DNA of 64,000 bases from Cenococcum geophilum 1.58 (Eukaryota > Ascomycota > Dothideomycetes > Gloniales > Gloniaceae), in assembly GCA_001692895.1 (NCBI GenBank), contig KV748178.1:1350536-1414535 (forward strand). The letters are read 5' to 3'. The stretch's first letter is position 1, and the number at the start of each line of letters is the position of its first letter. The position numbers and the translations under genes were made by a program. The notes under the pieces were generated by a model, which was not told the origin of the DNA, ran no database searches, and saw only the letters and a list, made by a program, of their open reading frames with translations. Below are positions 37,127 to 46,054 of this stretch, in pieces.

Positions 37127-38107
37127 TCACTCTGCCAACTTCAATACCACCTTCCCACGCGTGTGTCCTCCCTTAAGTCTCTCAAGCGCTTTCTCCCAAT
37201 TCTCAATTTCCCACACGCTATCAACAACACCTTTACATTTCCCATCCTCAACCAACCTCTTAATTTCCCCCAGCTGCTGTCCGTTGGACTCAACAATAAA
37301 CCACACGCTTCTCACATCCGTCCGGATACCTTCAGTTGGCTTCATCGTTTCCGGTGGCTGCGCAACACTGATCACCACCCCCCCATCCTTAACGCATGTC
37401 CATGCATCCTCAAGCGTCTTCCCGCCAACACAATCTAACGTAACATCGAATCTCCGCCCCTCTTCAGCCCCCACCCACTCCTTCAAATCCGTAACCTTAT
37501 AATCCAACACCTCATCCGCCCCTAATCCCCTCACGAACTCCCCATTTGCAGCTCCGCACGTTCCAACCACCTCCGCCCCCGCCGCCCTCGCAAGCTGTAC
37601 AGCCCAAACTCCAACTCCACCCGCCGCCGCCGTCACCAGCACCCTCTTCCTCCCCGCACTCTCCCCTCCCTCCTTCCCCGGTGCACTCAGGCCCGCATGC
37701 ACAAACAGCGCCTGCCACGCACTTAGCGCGCTCAGCGGCACGCTCGCGGCCTCCTCCCACGTAACGCCTCTCGGCATCGTCGCCAGCTCCTCTGTCAGCG
37801 CAACGCTGTACTCACGCGCGTTGCCCTGGCGGCTGAAAGACGTGAGGGCGTAGACTTTCTCGCCGGGCTGGAAGGGAGAATCCGGCGGAGCGACGACAAC
37901 AGTACCGGCGAGGTCGAAGCCGGGGATTGAGGTTGGGAGTGAGAGCGGCTCGGGCCAGGTGAGCTCGCCGGATGTGAGGGTCGTGGCGTGCGTGCGGATG
38001 AGGTGGTAGGGGGGTGATGCGGAGGGGAGCGGGAGGGAGGTTAGCGAGAGGGTTGGGGATGGAGGGTGGCGGGTGAGGGATTTGGAGTGGGTTGGGAGAG
38101 TGGACAT
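37127..38107 (-). CDS. Zinc-independent quinone oxidoreductase-like MDR protein
   Basis: A 326-residue medium-chain dehydrogenase/reductase on the minus strand, uninterrupted and not RIP-mutated. The N-terminal GroES-like part has GFDLAGTVV (about 63-71) and FQPGEKVYALT (about 79-89). The Rossmann fold has VLVTAAAGGVGVWAVQLARA (about 156-175), the NADP(H)-binding loop of the quinone reductase branch. DVTLDCVGG lies at about 221-229. The cysteine cluster that binds structural zinc in alcohol dehydrogenases is absent. Such enzymes reduce quinones or enones with NADPH; the substrate cannot be told. An upstream in-frame Met at 38200 is less likely, because the 31 extra residues are low-complexity and the family starts near the MSTLPTHSKS Met used here. 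A cytosolic enzyme with no targeting signal, apparently single-exon. Confidence 0.85.
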   Translation of the reverse strand: MSTLPTHSKSLTRHPPSPTLSLTSLPLPSASPPYHLIRTHATTLTSGELTWPEPLSLPTSIPGFDLAGTVVVAPPDSPFQPGEKVYALTSFSRQGNAREYSVALTEELATMPRGVTWEEAASVPLSALSAWQALFVHAGLSAPGKEGGESAGRKRVLVTAAAGGVGVWAVQLARAAGAEVVGTCGAANGEFVRGLGADEVLDYKVTDLKEWVGAEEGRRFDVTLDCVGGKTLEDAWTCVKDGGVVISVAQPPETMKPTEGIRTDVRSVWFIVESNGQQLGEIKRLVEDGKCKGVVDSVWEIENWEKALERLKGGHTRGKVVLKLAE

Positions 38108-38336
38108 AGTGATAGGTTTTCGATGTGAAGGTATAAGAGATTTAGTAGAGGACTCGGGTAGTGAGATTTGAAACGTGGAAGAGTGCTTAAATAAAAACAA
38201 AGACCAGAGTGATTAATGATTGGAGGTCTGAATAGGTTTACTCTAAATTTTTAGTCGCTAACTAGAATATCGATGGATTTAAAGGAAATGTAGCTATGAG
38301 GATTTATTCATCATTGTCTTTCATCTTACGATGATT
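38108..38336. other. Upstream region of the MDR gene
   Basis: Non-repetitive and moderately AT-rich. It presumably contains the MDR promoter, read leftward. It ends at the Helitron C boundary. No motif called. Confidence 0.4.
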
Positions 38337-38468
38337 TATTAACCCAAGGTACAAGTAGTCTATATTTTCGGGTCCTAGAATTCAAACTCCGCCAAGCTAG
38401 CTTCTAATTAGTTAGAAAAAAGTGCGCGCGGTAAGTTGTAGCAGAATCCACGTGACAAATATCAAAAT

Positions 38469-38479
38469 ATTATAAATGT
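38469..38479. repeat. Left 11-bp target duplication (ATTATAAATGT)
   Basis: Identical to 44920-44930. Helitron copy A has this stretch only once (ATTATAAACAT near 14131), so it is a duplication made on insertion. Confidence 0.85.
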
Positions 38480-38575
38480 TGTCTTAGTATACTCAGACCA
38501 CATAGGACGCCGGATAAATCCGGCCCGATGGCACTAAACCAGTTTAGGCCATCTGTCCCTGTGTGGTCTAAGACA
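38480..38575. repeat. Left terminal branched (T-shaped) hairpin
   Basis: Outer stem: TGTCTTAG (38480-38487) pairs with CTAAGACA (38568-38575). It continues as ACCACATAGGAC (38497-38508) with GTCCCTGTGTGGT (38555-38567), with one mismatch and one bulge. Two arms sit inside. GCCGGAT/ATCCGGC (38509-38524) is a perfect 7-bp stem. ATGGCACTAAAC/GTTTAGGCCAT (38528-38552) is paired with one bulge. The overall shape is a cruciform on a stem. Confidence 0.8.
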
Positions 38576-39099
38576 CTTTAGCCGACATTTATAAAGCACG
38601 TCGCGATATCCGCATAGCTAATATTACGGATATTCACTTCTTATTCTTATAACAAGTTTAGGCAGCTTAAAAAATCCATTAATTATATACTAGGCTCCGG
38701 CGAATTAAATAGTCTATATAAGAAGTCTCCCCGCCTTTCTATTCCTAATATTAATTTTAAAATAGCCATAACGCGGTTTGCTAAAGTAAACAATTAGTAA
38801 TATCCGCACTAATAACGCGTTAATCTTAACCACCTACTCTCTATCTATTATATCTATAATCTAATAATTAAAACCTATTAAGATCTATCTATTATAATAT
38901 ATTTAAGTCCTCCCTGCCTTTATCTAACCCTCTATTCTCTCTTTACTGCTTTTAAGCGCTATCTACTAATACCTCTATTAAAGTAAATAAAGTAAAGAGG
39001 TTATAAACTATAAGCTAGTTAAGCAGATTAATAAGCTAGCAATATGTAATAGGCTAGGGATTATATTAAAATAGATTCTTAGCGGTCTCTACGGCTATA

Positions 39100-41230
39100 T
39101 AGCCTATAGAGGGAGCTACCTTAGCTTATAAGCAGCTTTTATAAACTTTAAATAAGCAAGCTAGATAAAGCTATTACGGAGATATATCTATACCGCGGTT
39201 ATACAGAGTAGCTTAAGGCCCTAAGGGTGCTAATATTTAAGCGGTAAGATCTTATATTTATAGCAAAGACGTCTTTTAGCAAGAGTATAATAATATAAGC
39301 ACTACCATATCTTGTACCTAATGCAGTTATTATTATTATTCTTCCACTTAACGCAATTAGGTTAGAGTAAGTAAAAAAGATTATAAAGCTACCTTATATT
39401 TAACCTATTTATATATAAAAGAAAATAATATCTGCTAAGCTAATTAAGGATATCCGCATGGGCAGCTATATATATATCCTTATCTCCCTAGAGCTTTTAG
39501 TTAGTAATAAGCTGTATAAGGTTCTAATAAACCTAATATTTCGTTCCTATATTACCCTTATAGTGGTTAATAAAGTACACCTACTTACTAATTAGGGAGA
39601 GACCTTCCGTATAGCGTATATATAACTCTTTAAAGTACGTTTAGTTTTAGTTAATAAGCCTTAGTTTGCATATACCGTAACACTAGACCTATCTATGTTT
39701 CGGACTATATATAAGCTAGCTAGGTTTAAACCTAATATATAAGTTATTAAAACCCTAATTAATCGGCCGGAGCTAAAGATTATATAAAGGGTTATAACCG
39801 CGCTAGAGAAGAAGGACTTTTAAGCTCTTTACTTTACTATTGCTGCTACTCCAGTATATTTATATACTACTAGTAATAGTAACTAAGAAGAAGGCGAGCA
39901 ATTAAGAAGCTACTTAATATCCACATAGCAGATATACCGCTAACAGTTTAATTAACTTTAGCTAATTCCAAAGACAATTATCTTCTTTAATTCTAAGGAG
40001 TGGATAGCTGCCTATCGTAATACTATTCGCAGCTAGTTAATCTATTGCGGCTACGATACTGCTATTACTAGAGAAGTGGTACAGAGCTACTATGTAACGC
40101 TTGCGGATATTAATAAAGACTGCTTATACGCCAAATACGCGCGCCTAACGTCTCGAATTCGAATTTTCGTTATATTAGATATAGTAGCACACAGTATAGA
40201 TATCCCAGATATTTACCGTTTAATCTAATATAGAATGCCTTACTATAAATCCTATAATATACTAGCATAGCGGTTTAGCTAGGCAGGCCGAGGAGAAGGC
40301 CTTTTAGGCAAAGTAATCTTTATAGTTAAGAGCCGCTGGCGGGGTCCTTATAATAAATTAGGTGGTTTTAAGCATACACAACCTTAGTATATAGGCGATC
40401 TTCGCGTAAGCGCGCTATATAATAATATCCATAGGCGACAAAACGCAGAGACTGCGGATATTGCGGGCGATACTTTATCTATAGCGTTAGTTAGTACTAA
40501 GTAGTTGGTAGATATAAGAAGTGGGCGTAGGTTAAGCCCTAGTGGTTCTACAGTACGCCTACCTAAAGAGCTTATTATACCGACCCTACGCCTAAAGAAG
40601 CGGTTAACTAATACGCAGTTATATAGTAAACTGCCGTTTACCCTATAGCGGCTAGTTAATAAAGATTAGGTATACTTACAAGTAATATAACTTATACACT
40701 ATAGAGACCTACAGTCTACTATTAGTAAAGACTTATGTTATAGTAACTGCAACCTAGTAATATTTATAGATTGCGAGTATAATATCCATACTAGCTATAG
40801 TGCGGATATTACAAAAACCTGCCGGGAGCCTATATTAAGCAATATACAAAAGTGGTTTATATAATGGGCGGAGGCTAGGTATTAGAATATATTATAAACG
40901 CCTATAGTTAATTATATTATACTAGATAAGCAGCTTTATCGCCTCTATAATATAGGGTAAGTTCCAGATATAGCATTATTAAGGCAAGTAATACCTAAGT
41001 GGGATCCTAATATCCTTAGTAAGGAACTTCCGTCCCTTATTAAGCTTTTAGTAGATAAGGAACGAAAGCAGAAATAAAAAGAAATAGGGCAACTTTTAGG
41101 TTCTTCTAGGTTAATTATATAAGATGTTAGAGCGGTTTTCCTAAGTATTAGAGCAGCACGCTACTATAAATAAGCGCTTATTATAGGCTCTTATACGGGC
41201 TTCGCAGGTTTTAGATAGGAGATTTAAAAT
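39100..41230 (+). pseudogene. RecQ-like superfamily 2 helicase relic
   Basis: Read through stops, the plus strand gives ordered helicase motifs. Walker A is TSFSKSIII near 39267-39290 (Gly to Ser). Then come AVIIIILPLNAIRLEQ, a GSYIYILISLELL stretch equivalent to THILISPE, and the DEVH box as NKVH at 39569-39580. Both changes there are G-to-A, as RIP predicts. The second domain includes IPKTIIFFNSKEWIAAYRN and the HSIDIPDIYRLI motif near 40195-40230. These match the RecQ-like helicases that are abundant in fungal genomes, including telomere-linked ones. It should unwind DNA 3' to 5' by family analogy. It starts about 600 bp inside the element and converges with the DUF6589-like relic. Confidence 0.72.
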
Positions 41231-41899
41231 ATCAGCGCCATAGTAATTAGCGCCTTACTATAGCGCTAATATATCGTAGGCTAGTTAACAGTCAGCTATA
41301 AACCTCTTGCTAATAACTTAAAAAGAGGATATACCTATACCTTCACTAACTCTTGGGTCTCCAGCTCCTACTCCTCTATTATTACCCTTATACCAGCTAT
41401 TAGATATATCTATACCGCTAGCAACCCGCCAGTTAAATACGTCTTTATTAGTATTATAAAGGTAGTTAGCGCGATTAAACAGAGGTAAATATATGTAAAG
41501 AGCACTATAGGAAATTAACGGCAATGCTAATTAGTATATAGCGGGCTAATATTAGGTAAGGTTAGTTAATATCAGGCGGGGTTAGCTAATACTAGGTAAG
41601 TTTACCTTATATCCGCCAAGCAGATATTGCAACTATAGTAGCTAATATCTATTAGAATAACGCCCCCCTTTCCCCTTATACCCTATACCCCTAACAAGCG
41701 CGGCCCAGGAACTAAATAGATTAATTAATTAATAATATTAATTACTTAGAAATATGTACTAGTGCTACTAACTATAGCGGATATTAAACGGTTATAGTAA
41801 TAGCTTATAGCTAATATCTTATATTACTTATTAAGCAACTTATACGTAGGTTAAAGCTAGATTTAAGCAAAGTCGGTAGGGAGTATAAAGCCATCTAGC

Positions 41900-44650
41900 T
41901 TATTATTATCGTTATAGAGATTAAGCTCATTAAACACGGCGGAAAGATCACCGCCTAGCTATAAATTAAACTTATTAAGGGCAGATTAATTAAGTCGTTT
42001 AATACCTAGTTATAGTAAAGGCGGCGCTTCTATCTTTACTTACTATGCCTAACGGCGGATAATAGAACCTTCGGCAATTGCATTAGCAAGCAATTAAATA
42101 TCCGCTGCAGGAGATTTAATAGTATATTAAGTAGACATCCGTTCGCCAAATATAATCTTAAACTTTACACGTAGTGGCCCTATATAATTAGTTATATAAA
42201 TACTCCAGCAGAAAAGTAAGTTTAGGTTAAATGTTAAATTACCATAAGTATACATAAGCTGCTTTAGCTCCCTATTAAGTAGCTCGTTATTAAGATCTAT
42301 CAAATAGTAACTATCCTATTCGCCGCGGATATTCACTAGACTATTTACTAGGATAGCTTACTAGAGCTTAGGGGAACAAGCATCTATTAAAGTTAACTAA
42401 AAAAACGTAATATCTCTAGTAGATAGTTCTTATTTTGACTACCTATAAAATAAATATAAATACAGGGGAGCATATAGCTAAGCAGGCCAATATCCGCAAG
42501 CTTAATAGCGTGCTTAAGGACCTTATACGTCTCTACCAGTTATAAAAAGCGGATATATATTAGAAACTCTACATCAGCAGGCTTAGGAAGTATTTATAAG
42601 GATACAGCACTACCAGCCTATTTAAGGTAACCCTTTTACTATAGTTCCGTAGGCTAGCTAACATAGTTAGCCGCCCAAGAAACTTCCTAACCAAAAACCA
42701 CTATGCGGATATCTTTAACCACTGCTAATAGACGTTGCGGAGATAGGCTTTTAAGGTACTGCTTAATATCTATAGGCGACTTAGTATTATAAGACTCCTT
42801 AATCTAAGTATGGAGCAACGCTATAATATAAGCGTCGAAGCTATAGAGAATTAGCTCCTCTATATAATAAAACGGCGCGCGCTCGGCTAGGATATTTCTT
42901 TAACCTAAGTGGTTTATATAGGTGTACAGCGTAGAGTACTCTTAGGCTAATTGCTTGCCACTATAGTAATACCGTATAACTATATATAGGTAGTTTAGCT
43001 TTAGGTACTAAAGAGCTAGAATAGGCAGAGCCCAACACAGGCTATTATAGGCGGATATTAACTTAGTACGTTCTCCCTAATATAACCGAATAAGCTTTAC
43101 GATCTTTTAATCACTATAGATTAGAAACAGTTACTCCTTAAATACTTTATCAGTGCGTTATAGATTTATTTAATGGAGAAAAATGTTATCTAGTACCTTA
43201 TAGGTTTTAGATATAGAAGCCTCTCTAGTTATAATAGGTCCTAGGTTAAACCTAGACGTCCACGCAGCAGGTATTACATTAATAGAAGGCATACATAGAT
43301 GTTTAAACCGTGGGTTTTTACTAAGTAATATATTAAGGCCTAGGTACGCCTCTATAATAGCTTTATAAATTAAAGCTGTTAAGATCTACTTCTATATCTC
43401 GTCTTATAAATTACCTAGAGCCTCTACAATATCTAAGAACTTAATTAGAATATCCGCATAAAGCATACTCTATTAAAGCCCATTATTAGGTATACTTATA
43501 CTAAAGACAAGCTTGCCAGTTATACGCGAATAGAACATCCTAGTATCCCTAAGTATTTAATGCTAAACTTATTAGAGGTAGTTAAAGTTATTATAGATAA
43601 TAATAGTATTAGAAGCTACACCTATTAAGCGGATTTTTACCTATATATAGGTTAGTATATACCTACACCGCGGAGATTATAGGCTAAACCTTAATTCCTG
43701 GGCTATCCGCTCCTTCTGCCGGTTTAAAGTAGTATAACTATTAATTAATCTAAGCCTATAGAGCACAGAAAGCACGCGGCGCTTAACGCCGTTAGCTTAA
43801 AGATACATCCCTAACAGCCGTAGGATATAGTTTACGGAGTTTTATAAAAGGCTAAATATAAGCGTAGAAGCTATTAAAACCGCACGGCCTTTATACGGAG
43901 AACATTTACGTTAACCCTCTTAATATGCTGTAATTATATGCTCTATTATAGGTGCGTAAGTCTTTACGGCTTAATAGTACTGCCTAAGGTTAAGCTGCTT
44001 AATATCCGCATATTAGTTAAAGCTGCTAAATAGTAACTCTTTCTCCCTTAGCTCTTTAAGCTCTCCCTAGATAGTAAGAGCAACACTAGCACCCACTATG
44101 CCGCGCTTCTCTATCTCTTTAGTATAGATATCTAGAATATCAGCATCCTCTAGGAGTTTATTAAGGAGCTCCCTTACTCTTTTTTTCTTTAGTACCTTAT
44201 ATAAACCTTTACCTATTATAATCTATTTAAGCGCTAGGTCTCCTATAGACATCCGCCATAGCCTAAGACGGTCAATAATTACTTAGACCTTCTCTGCAGC
44301 GGATATCTTCTCAGCGGATATTGCGGATATTGCGGGTATTTTATTAACTCCTACTTCTTCATCCTCTTAGGGATCTATGTAGTTTGGCAGTAGTAAGTAG
44401 GCTATTAAGGACCGCTATTAAGCTGCGGATAGCAATAGGGGAGACGATAGGGGAGACAATAGGGGAGATAATAGGGGTAGGACAAGACGGCTAATACCCT
44501 CGGGCACTATATCTACTATATCTCTTAATCCTCTAGCGGTATTAGTTAATAGAGAGGGTAGTTTATTATTAAAAGCTTAAGAAAACTAGCTCCTGCTAGA
44601 TAAAATAAAGGGTTTCTTCAACGCCTTTTAGATGCGCCCATGGCTGGCAG
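41900..44650 (-). pseudogene. DUF6589-like protein relic
   Basis: Minus-strand translation through stops gives a long collinear protein. Features from about 43900 downward: GRAVLIASTLIFSLL, then NGVKRRVLSVLYRLRLINSY, NNFNYL (expected DNFNYL), a T-G-K-L-V block, and SIPNNGL near 43480. After that come DIVEALGNL, and around 43100-43150 FLIYSD-KIVKLIR (expected GDQKT). The DNFNY block, the block resembling RNMTT, and the later GDQ block are what I recall of DUF6589 proteins of ascomycetes and basidiomycetes. Their biochemical role is not established to my knowledge. Beyond about 42750 to 41900 the protein continues with no landmark I recognise. In this element it is the only candidate for a transposase. 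Confidence 0.55.
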
Positions 44651-44812
44651 TTAGTTCTAGAAAATCCATCGATTAAAGAGCTGATTAAGGTAATTCTAAT
44701 ATAGGTATTAATAGGATAATAGACGTGGCGGTTACTTATATTAATTTCATTAAAGTTAATGGTTTGCCTTATATAAACAAACCAGCTCGGCTTCCAAAAG
44801 CTTGCTAAAGTA

Positions 44813-44908
44813 GCTTAGACTAAGAAACAGATAGATTGATCGAATAGGTTAGCTTACGGATATTCAATTATCCGCGCAGCGGATATTTATCGGTTTCTTA
44901 GTCTAAGC
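44813..44908. repeat. Right terminal branched hairpin
   Basis: GCTTAGACTAAGAAACAGATA (44813-44833) pairs with 44888-44908 at 20 of 21 positions. Inside it, TATCCGC-GCA-GCGGATA (44869-44885) is a perfect 7-bp arm built from the element's own GCGGATA word. A weaker second arm may form between ATTGA (44835) and TCAAT (44864). It lies 11 bp from the element edge, mirroring the left end. Confidence 0.78.
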
Positions 44909-44919
44909 ATGCTGAGTCA

Positions 44920-44930
44920 ATTATAAATGT
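44920..44930. repeat. Right 11-bp target duplication (ATTATAAATGT)
   Basis: Exact copy of 38469-38479, followed by resumption of the Helitron C sequence. Confidence 0.85.
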
Positions 44931-45735
44931 TAAAATATCTTAGTATTATGCCTTCCTTTTTATTAACACCTCTATAAATATAGCAGATCCTACTGTAATT
45001 AAGTATAGCAAGTGCCATATCTATAAGCCCTACCTTAACTTTATTAAAGACGGCCCTTTAAAGAAGATTTTAAAGTTATGCCAGTTATATCGGTTAAAGG
45101 CGCGTTTTCCCTATATATTACTTCTACTTCTGCTTACTTTTATAGGCCTCTAAGCGGAGAGCTCTTATAGAGTTAGGTTCTACTACTGAGAATTGTCCTA
45201 TAAGGCGCTAGCGAACTGCTCCACTTAAAAATAATACTAATAACACCTTCCTGCCTCACGGCCAGAATAGTTAAGATACCCCTAAATTAGCTTAATGGCG
45301 AAAGACAATTAAGGCAATATAACGGGAGTACCGTATTCTTAATTAGCGGGGTAAAGCTCACTCGCCTACTCCTCCGCTATATACTATAGATAAAGCTCTA
45401 TATAGCAGAAGAGGCACTCTAAATAGTCTAAATGCGTCCTTACTAGAACTAGCTCCTATGCCTACTCCGACTACGGCTACACTACTACCCGTTTTGGCCG
45501 TCAATTGGGAGTGAATTAAGAAGTTTAGAAGTATACTATAGGCTAAATATATAGAGATATGTAGTCGTTATAAGGAGCGGTGGTTCTAAATAGGCCTAGC
45601 TATAGAGGGTGACAATATAGGTATATATAAAGCCTGTATTAAGGACGCTAATAGTCTTAAGGATCTAACCCTTTCTCCCTTATTTAGTAATAGTAATGGG
45701 CTTAATCTAGGGCCTGTTCCTAGCTTCTTACCTAT
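44931..45735 (+). pseudogene. Helitron C, Rep N-terminal segment
   Basis: Homologous to 14135-15070 of copy A: the Cys-rich start and the region before DUF6570. The 18-bp Pro-linker repeats are missing near 45460 (a precise deletion relative to A and B). It ends in AGCTTCTTACCTAT, the left target duplication of the retroposon. Confidence 0.75.
45722..45735. repeat. Left 14-bp target duplication of retroposon copy 2
   Basis: AGCTTCTTACCTAT here and AGCTTTTTACCTAT at 52350-52363 differ by a single C/T. Copy A has the stretch once. The length fits target-primed reverse transcription. Confidence 0.85.
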
Positions 45736-45853
45736 TTTTTATTTTTTTTATTTTATTTTTTTTATATCCAATTGTATTATACTACATACAATACTGCGCA
45801 TGCAGCCTCTAGGCTATGGCGCTATAGTCCTATATACATAAATCCTTCCCAGG

Positions 45854-46054
45854 TGTTAGCGACTTAGTTAATCAAGGCACGAGTACGGCAAGAGGGACGC
45901 GCAAGCCTATACGATTGGTAGTTTATAAACGAGGATCTAAAGCTAAAGAAAGGAAAGGAGAAAAAGAGCAGCGCCGGTTAAAGTAGGGTTCTTTTATGCG
46001 GTCCTCTAGTTACGTGACCGCGAAGTTCTGCTAAGTTCTGCCAGTGCCGTAACA
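45854..46054 (-). repeat. 3' LTR of the nested Gypsy element (201 bp)
   Basis: TGTTAGCGACTT at one end and GTGCCGTAACA at the other. It matches 51505-51705 at most positions, with differences mainly C/T and G/A. Adjacent to the polypurine tract, hence the 3' LTR relative to transcription. Confidence 0.9.

Larger units (their letters stand above)
38480..44919. mobile_element. Unclassified DNA transposon with RecQ-like helicase and DUF6589-like relics
   Basis: It is 6,440 bp long, bounded by an 11-bp target duplication. The termini read TGTCTTAGTATACTCAGAC on the left and TGACTCAGCATGCTTAGAC on the right (inverted). They match at 14 of 19 positions; four of the five differences are transitions that fit RIP. 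Each terminus is itself nearly palindromic. Just inside, both ends fold into branched hairpins. A helicase relic (plus strand) and a DUF6589-like relic (minus strand) converge. GCGGATAT or its complement occurs more than 20 times. No RT, no known DDE transposase and no tyrosine recombinase were recognised. An 11-bp duplication can occur in Mutator-like elements, but the gene content does not fit. Confidence 0.75.

Noticed and set aside
37161-37764. Pro-rich plus-strand frames over the MDR gene
   Set aside because: Antisense to a continuous, well-conserved reductase.
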